Shown here piece by piece: positions 1 to 7,806 of a DNA stretch of 64,000 nucleotides. Location of the stretch: contig SHNF01000009.1 of NCBI GenBank assembly GCA_004295085.1, positions 744,001 to 808,000 on the forward strand, given 5' to 3'. Source of the DNA: Planctomycetota bacterium (GTDB taxonomy: Bacteria; Planctomycetota; UBA1135). Positions within the stretch are counted from its first letter, which is position 1. Each line of letters opens with the position of its first letter. The position numbers were made by a program, and so were the translations under genes. The notes beneath the pieces are model-generated. The model was not told the DNA's origin. It saw nothing but the letters and a program-made list of their open reading frames with translations, and did not search any database.

Positions 1-993
1 CGCAAGTCCTTTTCCTCGCAAACGTTCCGCTTCGACTTCGGCCAGCGCAAGCCGTGGCTCAACATCCCCATCGCCCAGGCCCTCTGCTCCAAAGTCACCC
101 TGCGCAAGACCGCCGAACTATTGCTGACAACCCGGCGCAGCGTGGAGCGCCGCCTGCTCCGTCTGGGCGCCCATTGCCGCGCCTTTCACTTCGTCCAGTT
201 GGAGCGGTTTCACGCAGGCGGCGGACGCCTCACCGGCGCCATGACTCTGGACGAGCTCGAGACGTTCGAGACCGACCGGCTGCTCCAGCCGGTGACAGTG
301 CCGATCCTGACCGAAAAGCATTCCTGGTTCGTGGTGGACCTGCGCGCGGCACCGCTGCCGGCACGCGGCCGGCTTCGCCGCCGCGACCAGGCGCGAAAGG
401 AGGGGCGCGAACGGATCCATGGCAAGCGGTGCAGCGGATCGAGTGCGGCTGTGCGTGCATGTCTCCAGACCTGGCGCCGCTATGGACCGGCAGTTGGTAG
501 CTATGTCGAGCTCCACACTGACCAGAAAACGGCCTACAGGGGATTGTATTCGGAGGTGTTTTCCGGACGCATTCGAGGCATGGCGCGGGTGTCGGCTCGC
601 GAGAAGCGGGATCGCAAGAACGCATTGTTCGTGGCCAATGTCACCAACGCCATGGTGCGGGATGGTGTCAGCCGGCTCGTGCGAGAGACCTGGGCGCACA
701 GCAAGCGGCGCGGGCGGCTGCAGCGACACTTGTGGGTGTGGGCGGTGTTCCGGAACTACGTGCGCGGACTGACTCGCCGGCTGTGGAACCGGAGCTCTGC
801 CATGCTGCTCGGCATCGCTGGCCGCAAGTACCGATGGGCCGACGTTCTGCGCTGGCGATCGCCCTTCCTTTCTTTCCTCCCGACCCACTCGAAGGAGCCA
901 GTATTGGGTCATTCCGATGCGCCGATGCCGGTGGCGCTGCTCAGGCCGAAGCTGGCCACGTTGAGGGCCTCCACCAGGCCGATGCCCAGATAG
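1..993 (+). CDS. IS1-like DDE transposase, 5' end outside the window
   Basis: The frame is open from base 1, so the N-terminus (expected to hold a zinc ribbon) lies upstream; about 330 residues are visible. A helix-turn-helix-like stretch (TLRKTAELLLTTRRSVERR) comes first. It is followed by an acidic motif DELETFE, a second Asp in WFVVDL and a third in LHTDQKTAY, in the order expected of an IS1-type DDE nuclease. The C-terminal part (NVTNAMVRDGVSRLVRET, then HLWVWAVFRNYVRG) resembles transposases I associate with planctomycetes. The last 85 bases overlap, tail to tail, the 3' end of the lipoprotein gene on the other strand. The element may therefore have landed at that gene's end, or the true stop context may have been altered. 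No terminal inverted repeats could be identified because the left end is missing. Family assignment is by motif only. Confidence 0.62.
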   Translation, partial: RKSFSSQTFRFDFGQRKPWLNIPIAQALCSKVTLRKTAELLLTTRRSVERRLLRLGAHCRAFHFVQLERFHAGGGRLTGAMTLDELETFETDRLLQPVTVPILTEKHSWFVVDLRAAPLPARGRLRRRDQARKEGRERIHGKRCSGSSAAVRACLQTWRRYGPAVGSYVELHTDQKTAYRGLYSEVFSGRIRGMARVSAREKRDRKNALFVANVTNAMVRDGVSRLVRETWAHSKRRGRLQRHLWVWAVFRNYVRGLTRRLWNRSSAMLLGIAGRKYRWADVLRWRSPFLSFLPTHSKEPVLGHSDAPMPVALLRPKLATLRASTRPMPR

Positions 994-3020
994 AAGTAGC
1001 GGTTGTCGCTGTCCACGTTGAGGTTGTAGCCGTACCCGATCTGCAGCAGGTCGCCGAACAGCGACACATGAGCGCCCACGCCCAGCTCGTTGCTCTGCTC
1101 GAAGCTGAGGGCTGCGACGTGGAGTCCGACGCCGGGATTGATGAAGTTCCAGACCGCGGCCCAGTCATCCGCGTCCGAGGTGCCCTGGCGCTTGCGGTAG
1201 TGGATCGACCAGGTCGCCGAGGGCGAGGCCTCGAATTGGGTGGGAGGGATGTTGCCTCCCGGCTCGTTGACGCGGTTCACGAAGATCAGGCTCGCGTCCA
1301 GCGAATCCTGCAGCCCGAAGTCGTCCACGCGGAAGTCCTGGGAGTACGACGGCAGCTGCACCTCCTGCGCCTCCTGCGCCTGGCCCATGGGCACGAGATC
1401 CACCTGGATGCGCACGCGGTCGCCGGTGTCCGCCGGGTAGTTGCGCAGGCGTGTCCAGGTCGGCCCAGCCTCGTCCAGGGGCCTGGGATGGACGGCGGTC
1501 GCAGGATCCAGGGAGCCGCGGAAGCCGTACTCGCGCGCCGTGCCCAGCAGCGAGAGATGCCGGGCGCCGACGGCGCGCAGCTGCGCCAGCGCGTCCTGGA
1601 CCGCGCGCACGGACGCGTCGTCCGCGAGTCCTTGCAGCAGCGCCTCCGCCTCGGCGCGGGCGGCCGGCCCGAGCGCTGACAGGTCCGCGCTCGTGGCGAC
1701 GCGCGCGGCGGCCGCGACGCCGTCGGCGATGGCCTGCACGTCCGCCAGCAGGGACTGGAACTCCTGCCAGGCGCCCGCGCCGGCGTCCAGCGCCCGGAGC
1801 AGTCCCTGGAGGACGTCGCCGTCGGCCGCGCCGAGCAGCGAAGAGCGCAGCTCGCCGAAGCGCCGCAGCGGATCGCGCGCGCGCAGCCCGGCCAGCGCCG
1901 CTGCCGCCGCCTGCACCTGCTCCGCGTCCGCCGGGGCGGCGCCGAAATCCTGCAGCCGGCGGGCGAGGTCCTCGCCGCTCACGTCCTCCCACAGGCGCTG
2001 CAGCGCCGCGGCGGTCGCTTCCAGGCTGTCGCGCAGCAGCCCTTCGAGCTCCTTGCGGCGCGCCTCCAGCTCGCTGCGGAGGCGCGCCGGATCGGCGCGC
2101 GCCCCGTTGATGAAGGAGGCCACGCTCGAGACCATGGCCAGGCGCTCGCTCAGGACCTGCGTGTCCTCCGGCGTCAGGCCGAAGGCGGCGTCCTTCTGCA
2201 CCACGCCGCGGCCCTCCGGGAACTCGTCGTAGCCCTCGAAGTGCAGGTTGATGTCCTCCTGCTCGCCGCCCTTGAGGATCTGCCCGCGCACGCGCAGGCC
2301 GAGCTTGTTGGCCGCCTCCGCCGCCTCCAGCGCCCGGCGCGCCTGGGACTCCAGCGCCTGCGCCTGCCGGTTCAGGAGGTCGGCGAGCACGCGCAGGTCC
2401 ACTGGCTCGCCGTCGGGCAGCAGGCGATCCTGCTCCTCCCGCAGGAAGCGCGCCGTCCTTTCGTCCAGCCACTCCCCGTTCTCGTCCTGCTCCACGGAGT
2501 AGTCCCTGTCCAGCGCCAGGGTCATCAGGGCGGCCCGGGCTGCGCGCAGGATCTGCAGGTCGAGGTCGCCGCGCCGGCCGAGCTTCGCGTACAGCTCCTC
2601 CAGGTCCCCCGTGCCGGTCTCACGGAACCTGCGGGCCTCCTCCTCGCTCTCCGCCAGTGCGCTCAGGTACTGCTCGGTCACGGCCAGGAGCTGCGGGATC
2701 TGGCGCCGCGCGGCCGCCAGCTCCGGCGGCTCCGCCAGGACCGAGACCGGCGCAGGCAGGGCTTCCGCGGCCAGCCGCTGCAGCGCCTCCTGGTCGAAGC
2801 TCAGCTCCAGGCGGCTGTCGCGGTCCACGCGCGGCAGATTGGCGGTGGTCGAGACGTCGACGCTGGTGTCGTCGTGCAGCGTCTCATTCATGCGCAGGGC
2901 CTGCGCGAGCGGGTGCTCCTGGCGCGCGGCCGGCGTCAGGGCCGGCTCGCGCTCGTCCGCGGACGCGCACGCCGCCGCGAGCAGGACGCAGATCGAGGCG
3001 ATGGGTCGCGCGCCGCGCAT
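909..3020 (-). CDS. Putative lipoprotein with long helical/coiled-coil region and beta-rich C-terminus
   Basis: A 703-residue protein of unrecognised family. The N-terminus (MRGARPIASICVLLAAAC) is a lipoprotein signal with a plausible lipobox ending at Cys18. Residues about 60-480 are rich in Ala, Leu, Glu, Arg and Gln in heptad-like order and probably form long helices or coiled coils. The last 160 residues change character: Tyr, Asn, Gly and alternating hydrophobics (GYGYNLNVDSDNRYFYLGIG) look like beta-hairpins of an outer-membrane or barrel-like domain. It lies 8 bases downstream of the 129-residue gene, so the two are probably co-transcribed. A role bridging a membrane-anchored stalk and a beta domain in the envelope is inference only. 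Its 3' end overlaps the transposase frame by 85 bases. Confidence 0.8.
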   Translation of the reverse strand: MRGARPIASICVLLAAACASADEREPALTPAARQEHPLAQALRMNETLHDDTSVDVSTTANLPRVDRDSRLELSFDQEALQRLAAEALPAPVSVLAEPPELAAARRQIPQLLAVTEQYLSALAESEEEARRFRETGTGDLEELYAKLGRRGDLDLQILRAARAALMTLALDRDYSVEQDENGEWLDERTARFLREEQDRLLPDGEPVDLRVLADLLNRQAQALESQARRALEAAEAANKLGLRVRGQILKGGEQEDINLHFEGYDEFPEGRGVVQKDAAFGLTPEDTQVLSERLAMVSSVASFINGARADPARLRSELEARRKELEGLLRDSLEATAAALQRLWEDVSGEDLARRLQDFGAAPADAEQVQAAAAALAGLRARDPLRRFGELRSSLLGAADGDVLQGLLRALDAGAGAWQEFQSLLADVQAIADGVAAAARVATSADLSALGPAARAEAEALLQGLADDASVRAVQDALAQLRAVGARHLSLLGTAREYGFRGSLDPATAVHPRPLDEAGPTWTRLRNYPADTGDRVRIQVDLVPMGQAQEAQEVQLPSYSQDFRVDDFGLQDSLDASLIFVNRVNEPGGNIPPTQFEASPSATWSIHYRKRQGTSDADDWAAVWNFINPGVGLHVAALSFEQSNELGVGAHVSLFGDLLQIGYGYNLNVDSDNRYFYLGIGLVEALNVASFGLSSATGIGASE

Positions 3021-3028
3021 GGCCGGGC

Positions 3029-3418
3029 TCAGGGCTGCGGGGGATTCAGTCCCTGCTGCTCGGCCAGCGCGAAGGCGATCTCCACCTCGATCTTGTCCTT
3101 GGCGGGGCCGCTCAGCAGGCGCGCGGCGATCGTGTCGCGCAGCCCGTAGGCGGCGGAAACGTGGTTCTTCCCGGCGCGGATGTCGTCGATCGTGGCCTGC
3201 TCCAGCACCTCGGGATCCGGCGCGTGCACCACGCGCCGCGTCTGCGCCGCGGCCTCGGCGCGGCCGATGGCGACCTCCAGGATGCGCTCGATGCCGGGCG
3301 GTCTGCCGAGGATCATCATCACCACCGTCGCCGGCTCGTGGATGATGTGGCGCAGGATGGCCGGAGCGTCGGCGGCGTTCGCATCGCCTTTGCGCGGCAG
3401 GACGGTGAAAAGCGGCAT
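3029..3418 (-). CDS. Hypothetical protein, 129 aa, first gene of the lipoprotein operon
   Basis: A small soluble protein with no signal peptide or membrane segment and no family I recognise. The middle contains HIIHEPATVVMMILGRPPG, followed by an Ala/Glu/Arg-rich helical half ending in LAEQQGLNPPQP. It precedes the large lipoprotein gene by 8 bases on the same strand, which argues for an operon. Codon use is GC-rich like the neighbours. The reading frame is the only sensible one on either strand here, and the start ATG at 3418 follows a short 51-base gap after the FG-GAP gene. No function can be assigned from sequence alone. Confidence 0.7.
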   Translation of the reverse strand: MPLFTVLPRKGDANAADAPAILRHIIHEPATVVMMILGRPPGIERILEVAIGRAEAAAQTRRVVHAPDPEVLEQATIDDIRAGKNHVSAAYGLRDTIAARLLSGPAKDKIEVEIAFALAEQQGLNPPQP

Positions 3419-3469
3419 GGGGAAGCCTTCGGGTCAGCGCCGGTGCCCGCGCCCGGCGGCCGTGGCCGG

Positions 3470-5137
3470 TCAGGGTACGGCGGTGAGCGGGCGGGCGACG
3501 GAGCTGAGCCGCGGCAGCGGGCCGAGCGGATCGTAGGAGACGGCCGCGAGCCAGACGGTGCGGCCCACGTGCGCCGCCAGGCCCGGCAGGCTGCGCACCA
3601 GGGCGCCGGCGTCGCCGCCGGCGTCCAGCCCGCCGAGGTTGCTCGGGAACACCGCGGGCGGATTCCCCGCCAGCATGAGCTGATACAGGTTGTCCGGGGT
3701 GAGCGGCACCTCCAGGCCGAGCAGCGAGGTCGGCCCCGTGCCGGTGAGCGAGGCCAGCAGGATCCAGGCCTTGAAGGCCTCGCTGCCGGGGAAGTCCATG
3801 AGCACCTGCACGTCCACGCCGCTCGAGGCGGAGATGGTGGCCGAGCTCAGGCTCAGGAAGGGCGCGAAGCCGTGCAGGCTCACCAGTCCCGCGTCGGTGA
3901 GGCCGGCCGGGTCGGCCAGCGGGGAACCGACGAGGAAGTCGGCGCGGGTGTCGGCGCTGAGGTCGCCGGCGCCGGACACCGCGGAGCCCAGCGCGATGCC
4001 CGCGCGGCTGCCCGCAATCGTGAACGAGAGCGCGCCGTCGCTGCCGCGCAGCAGCACGGCCGCGCCCGCGTCCGGCTTGCCGCCCGGATCGGATCCGGGA
4101 GCGCCGGCGATCACGTCCGGCACGCCGTCCGCGTCCACGTCACCGGCGCCGGCAACCGAAGCGCCGAGCGTGTCGCCGGCGGCCGCGCCCGGGCGGCGCC
4201 ACAGCAGCGCGCCGCTGGCTCCGGAGTAGGCGGACACGTAGCCGCCCGAAGCCGGGCCGCCGGTCGCGCCGATCGCGAGATCCGCCACCGCGTCGCCGTC
4301 GGCGTCGCCGATGCCGGCCACCGCGGCGCCGAAGTAATCGGAGTCGGCCGTCCCGGTGAAGGCGCGGATCACGGCGCCGTCCAGGCCCGAGTGCAGCAGC
4401 GCCGCGCCCTGGAACGCTCCGCCGCGGCCCGGCATGCCGTACAGGTAGTCCGCGCGCCCGTCGGCGTTGACGTCGCCCGCCCCGGCGACCGAGATTCCGA
4501 CGTACTCGCCGAAACTGCCCTGGTGCACGCGCATGAGTCCGCCGGTGGCGCCGTCGTACACGTACACGCGGCCGTCATTGACGTGGGCGTCGCCGGGCTC
4601 GCCCACCAGGAAATCGAGCCAGCCGTCGGCGTTGATGTCGCCGGCGCCGGACACGGACCAGCCGTAGAAGCCTTGGTCGAGGATTCCGAAATAGGAGACC
4701 AGCACCAGGCCGTCGCGTCCGGAATACAGGCACATGCGCCCGTCGGAGGGTGCGACGTTTGTATAGAACGGAGCGCCGGCCAGGATGTCGGCGTGACCAT
4801 CGCGGTCCACGTCGCCCGGCCCGGCCACCGAGAAGCCCAGCGCCTCGCCGCTCTGCGTGCCGGTGAACCGGTGCAGCAGGCTGCCGTCGGCGCCGGAGAG
4901 CACGTACACGGCGCCCGCCTGGGCCAGGCCGCCGGGGCTCTCCGCGGGCGCGCCTACCGCAAAATCCGGCACTCCGTCGGCGTTGACGTCATCCACGCCG
5001 GCCACCGCGGAGCCGAAGTGGCCGCCGGCGGCGCTTCCCGGAAACGTGTGCAGCGTGTCGAACCCGCCGCCAACGGTCTGGGAGGCCAGGGGAGCAGCGA
5101 ACAGCAGGACAGGGAACAACGAGGAGGTGCGCAGCAT
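3470..5137 (-). CDS. Secreted FG-GAP repeat (integrin-alpha-like beta-propeller) protein
   Basis: A 555-residue exported protein. MLRTSSLFPVLLFAAPLASQ is a signal peptide with cleavage near ASQ. About seven FG-GAP blades follow, recognisable by the recurring pattern (F/L/Y)GxxVxGxGDxxxDG, for example FGSAVAGVDDVNADG, YGWSVSGAGDINADG and LGASVAGAGDVDADG; the Asp/Asn clusters are typical Ca2+-binding loops. After residue about 430 comes a different domain of about 120 residues (VLMDFPGSEAFKAWILLASL, VPLTPDNLYQLML) that is also present at the end of the paralogue at 5385-7067. Such proteins are secreted or surface-bound and thought to mediate adhesion or binding; the ligand is unknown. The gene stands alone on the minus strand, and the 120-base gap upstream separates it from the small basic ORF. 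Confidence 0.9.
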   Translation of the reverse strand: MLRTSSLFPVLLFAAPLASQTVGGGFDTLHTFPGSAAGGHFGSAVAGVDDVNADGVPDFAVGAPAESPGGLAQAGAVYVLSGADGSLLHRFTGTQSGEALGFSVAGPGDVDRDGHADILAGAPFYTNVAPSDGRMCLYSGRDGLVLVSYFGILDQGFYGWSVSGAGDINADGWLDFLVGEPGDAHVNDGRVYVYDGATGGLMRVHQGSFGEYVGISVAGAGDVNADGRADYLYGMPGRGGAFQGAALLHSGLDGAVIRAFTGTADSDYFGAAVAGIGDADGDAVADLAIGATGGPASGGYVSAYSGASGALLWRRPGAAAGDTLGASVAGAGDVDADGVPDVIAGAPGSDPGGKPDAGAAVLLRGSDGALSFTIAGSRAGIALGSAVSGAGDLSADTRADFLVGSPLADPAGLTDAGLVSLHGFAPFLSLSSATISASSGVDVQVLMDFPGSEAFKAWILLASLTGTGPTSLLGLEVPLTPDNLYQLMLAGNPPAVFPSNLGGLDAGGDAGALVRSLPGLAAHVGRTVWLAAVSYDPLGPLPRLSSVARPLTAVP

Positions 5138-5257
5138 TGCGGGAACGGAGGGCGCTCGATGCGAACTGGGGAGGAGGGCAGTCTAACCCGGCAGCGCCCC
5201 CGGCACTCTGCTAGAGTCTGCGCTGCCCGGTACCACAGCGTCCGGCGCTCACCACCC

Positions 5258-5359
5258 ATGACCCGAAAGTACGACAAGCGCCAGAAGAAAGCCCGCCGCA
5301 AGCGCCGCCTGAAGCGGCTCAAGGTCCGGAGCAAGCAGCACAACAAGCAGCAGAAATAG
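5258..5359 (+). CDS. 33-residue, highly basic microprotein
   Basis: A complete ATG-to-TAG frame beginning MTRKYDKRQKKARRKRRL. Eighteen of 33 residues are Lys or Arg, with no Cys, Glu or Phe and a single Asp. Third codon positions are G or C in 29 of the 32 codons after the start, as in the neighbouring genes, which supports coding. It sits alone on the plus strand between two minus-strand FG-GAP genes. The composition matches tiny ribosome-associated proteins (bTHX or AURKAIP1/COX24-like), but I do not recognise it as a member of either. No strong Shine-Dalgarno is visible; upstream is ccggcgctcaccaccc. It most likely binds rRNA or another nucleic acid; this is inferred from composition only. 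Confidence 0.6.
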   Translation: MTRKYDKRQKKARRKRRLKRLKVRSKQHNKQQK

Positions 5360-5384
5360 CGGGCCGGCTCGGCGACGCCTGCCG

Positions 5385-7067
5385 CTAGGGAATGAGCGTG
5401 AGCGGCGCCGCCACGGACGAGTGGCGCGGCGCCCCGGAGAAGAAGGCGACCGCGGCCAGGTGCAGCGTCGTGCCGGCGCCCATGGCCGGCAGGCCGCCGG
5501 CGAAGTCCAGCACCGCCGTCGCGCGCCCGCTCGCGTCCAGCACGCCGTGCGTCCCGGCAGCCGACACGAAAGGCGGATACCGCCCCAGCAGGCTGCGCAG
5601 GAGCAGCCGGTCCCTGGCCAGCGGGATCAGCACGCGCCCGGCGGCGATCGGCCCGGTGCCCCAGGAGGCGAGCACGCGGTAGCGGGCGGACGCGGCCTCG
5701 TCCGGAAAATCGAGCTGGCATTCGACACGGCCGCCAAGCGCAGCCGAGATCTCCCGGGTATTCGCGGTCAGGAATGGGTCAAGGCCCATCACGGCGGCCG
5801 CGCCGGCGTTCGCGCGGGCGCCGGGATCGGCGCGCGGCGCGCCCACGACCACGTCGTCGAAGCCGTCGCCGTCGGCGTCGCCCGCGCCGGCCACGGACCA
5901 GCCCAGCAGGTCGCCGGGCGCGCCGCCGTCGAAGCGCCACAACAGGGCACCCGTGGCTCCCGAGTACACGCACGCGGAGCCGGCGGAAATCGCGCCGCCG
6001 GGGGCGGCGGCATGCGCACCCGCGATCACGTCATCCGCCCCGTCCCCGTCCACGTCGCCGGCGCCGGAGACGGAGAAGCCGAGGCGGTCGCCAGGCGCGC
6101 CGCCGTCGAAACTCCACAGCAGCGTTCCGCCCGCGCTGGAGTACACCAGCGCCGAGCCCGCGTCGCCGCGGCCGGCGGGATCGGCTCCGGGCGCGCCCGC
6201 GACCACGTCGCCGCGGCCGTCGCGGTCCACGTCGCCGGCGGCGGCGACCGAGCGCCCGAGATCGTCGCCGTCCGCGCCGCCGTCGAAGCGCCACAGCAGC
6301 GCGCCTGCCGCCCCGGAATACAACAGGGCCGAGCCGGCTCCGGAGCGGCCGCCCGGGTCCATCCCGGGCGCGCCCACCAGCACGTCGCCGCAGCCGTCGC
6401 CGTCGGCATCGCCCGCGCCGGCGACCGAGCGGCCCAGCTCGTCCAGCCACGCGCTTCCGGAAAAGCGCCACAGCAGCGTCCCGTCGGCGCCCGAGTACAC
6501 GCTGGCCACCCCGGCGCGCTGCAGTCCGGACGGATCCGCTTCCGGTGCCCCGGCGATGACGTCAGCGAAGCCGTCGCCGTTCACGTCGCCGGCGCCGGAC
6601 ACGGACCAGCCGAGCATGTTGCCGGCGGCGGAGCCATCGAACCTCCACAGCAGGCGGCCGTCGCGACCCGAGTACACGAAGACCGAGCCGGCGACGTAGT
6701 GGCCGTTCGGATCGGCCTGCGGCGCCCCGGCGACCAGGTCGTCATGGCCGTCGCCGTCCACGTCGCCCGCGCCCGCGACCGACTTGCCCAGCTGGTCGCC
6801 GGACAGCGGCCCGTCGAAGCGCCACAGCGGCAGTCCGGTCGCGCCCGAGTACACGAACGCGGAGCCGGCGCTCGTGCGCCCTCCCGGCCCCAGGAACGGC
6901 GCACCGAGGATCAGGTCGGCGCAGCCGTCGGCGTCGACGTCGCCGGCGCCGGCCACGGCCCAGCCCAGCTCCCCGCCGGCGTCGCTGCCGTCGAAGCGCG
7001 CCACCGTCTCCAGTCTTCCGCCCACGATCTGGGCCAGGAACAGTGCCGGAAGCAGCGCCAGGTGCAT
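5385..7067 (-). CDS. Secreted FG-GAP repeat beta-propeller protein (paralogue of 3470-5137)
   Basis: A 560-residue protein. The start ATG at 7067 was chosen because it gives a short signal peptide (MHLALLPALFLAQ) and a ggag upstream; the frame stays open much further but that part is antisense to the aminopeptidase gene. Seven near-identical blades carry LGxSVAGAGDVDxDG (for example LGWAVAGAGDVDADG and LGRSVAGAGDADGDG) followed by DVxAGAPxADPxG and a VYSGxxGxLLWRFDG strand. These are classic FG-GAP/integrin-alpha blades with DxDxDG Ca2+ loops. The C-terminal domain (about residues 450-560) matches the one in the neighbouring paralogue. The blades are more uniform than those of the first copy, suggesting recent internal duplication or homogenisation. 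Ligand unknown; extracellular. Confidence 0.9.
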   Translation of the reverse strand: MHLALLPALFLAQIVGGRLETVARFDGSDAGGELGWAVAGAGDVDADGCADLILGAPFLGPGGRTSAGSAFVYSGATGLPLWRFDGPLSGDQLGKSVAGAGDVDGDGHDDLVAGAPQADPNGHYVAGSVFVYSGRDGRLLWRFDGSAAGNMLGWSVSGAGDVNGDGFADVIAGAPEADPSGLQRAGVASVYSGADGTLLWRFSGSAWLDELGRSVAGAGDADGDGCGDVLVGAPGMDPGGRSGAGSALLYSGAAGALLWRFDGGADGDDLGRSVAAAGDVDRDGRGDVVAGAPGADPAGRGDAGSALVYSSAGGTLLWSFDGGAPGDRLGFSVSGAGDVDGDGADDVIAGAHAAAPGGAISAGSACVYSGATGALLWRFDGGAPGDLLGWSVAGAGDADGDGFDDVVVGAPRADPGARANAGAAAVMGLDPFLTANTREISAALGGRVECQLDFPDEAASARYRVLASWGTGPIAAGRVLIPLARDRLLLRSLLGRYPPFVSAAGTHGVLDASGRATAVLDFAGGLPAMGAGTTLHLAAVAFFSGAPRHSSVAAPLTLIP

Positions 7068-7106
7068 GGAGGATCTCCGCCGAGCCAGGACTAAGATACG
7101 GCCTAC

Positions 7107-7457
7107 ATGCTCGAGCCCCTGGCGGAGAAGATCGGTGCGCACCCGCGCTACGGGCCCGCGCTGGCCGAGGCCGTGGCGCAGGGAGCGCCGCTGATCCTCA
7201 ACTACCACACGCACGGCGCGCCGGAGGACTTCTGCGTGTCCGTATGCACGCGCGCGCCCAATCCGCTCCAGATCCTGGGACAAGGCGAAGAACTGATCGA
7301 GCTGGCGCACGTCAAGAGCTTCGGCCGGACTCTCGAGGATTGCGTGCCGCTGTGTGTGGCTCTGGGAGAAGCGCTGGCGGCCCGCTACCGGCTGGCGCAG
7401 CTTCCGGGGATCTACCTGAACGGCCGCCCCTACCCTGCGTCCCCCTTGCGCAGCTGA
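7107..7457 (+). CDS. Hypothetical protein, 116 aa
   Basis: A small soluble protein of unrecognised family, starting MLEPLAEKIGAHPRYG. Notable features are PLILNYHTHGAP, a short Cys pair (FCVSVCTRAP) and a C-terminal LPGIYLNGRPYP. There is no signal peptide or membrane helix. It starts a plus-strand run of three genes: 4 bases before the TPR-like gene, which in turn overlaps the aminopeptidase gene, so all three are probably one operon starting in the 39-base gap after the divergent FG-GAP gene. A link to peptide turnover would be guilt by association only. Confidence 0.7.
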   Translation: MLEPLAEKIGAHPRYGPALAEAVAQGAPLILNYHTHGAPEDFCVSVCTRAPNPLQILGQGEELIELAHVKSFGRTLEDCVPLCVALGEALAARYRLAQLPGIYLNGRPYPASPLRS

Positions 7458-7461
7458 GGCC

Positions 7462-7806
7462 ATGGGCCTGGACACGTCCACGCTGCGCCAGCTCGTGGAG
7501 CTGGATCCGCGCGATCCGCTGGGCCGTTTCGCCCTGGGCAAGCGCCTGTACGACGAAGCCCGCGAAGGCGCCGCCGACCCGGAGCGGCTCCTGCACGAGG
7601 CCGCCGGACACCTGCGCGCCGGCAGCGCGCTGGCTCCCGAACACGTGGCTACGTACCACATCCTCGGGCAGGTGCTGATGCTGCTCGAGCAGGATGACGA
7701 GGCCCGAGACGTGCTCGAGCGCGGCTGCCGGCGCGCCGCCGCCGCTCCGCCCGGCGCGGGCAACGACCTGCTCCCCGCGCTGCAACAATTGCTGTCCGAG
7801 CTATGA
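7462..7806 (+). CDS. Small TPR-like tetratricopeptide protein
   Basis: A 114-residue all-helical protein. LDPRDPLGRFALGKRLYDEA and LAPEHVATYHILGQVLMLL are two helix-turn-helix units with the small and large residue spacing of tetratricopeptide repeats, followed by EQDDEARDVLERGCRRA. Short TPR proteins usually act as protein-protein adaptors. The stop overlaps the start of the aminopeptidase gene (7803-7806, ATGA), so the two are translationally coupled. No signal peptide; cytoplasmic. The repeat assignment is by pattern, not by profile search. Confidence 0.72.
   Translation: MGLDTSTLRQLVELDPRDPLGRFALGKRLYDEAREGAADPERLLHEAAGHLRAGSALAPEHVATYHILGQVLMLLEQDDEARDVLERGCRRAAAAPPGAGNDLLPALQQLLSEL

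Noticed and set aside
2657..5359. 900-residue open frame on the plus strand
   Set aside because: It is antisense to the lipoprotein and the first FG-GAP gene and rich in low-complexity Ala/Arg/Gly, as expected of the opposite strand of GC-rich genes. Only its last 33 codons (from 5258) stand as a separate gene.
5800..7000. Regular DNA repeats resembling an array
   Set aside because: They encode the FG-GAP blades in one reading frame with protein-level conservation. There are no equal-length spacers, so this is not a CRISPR array.
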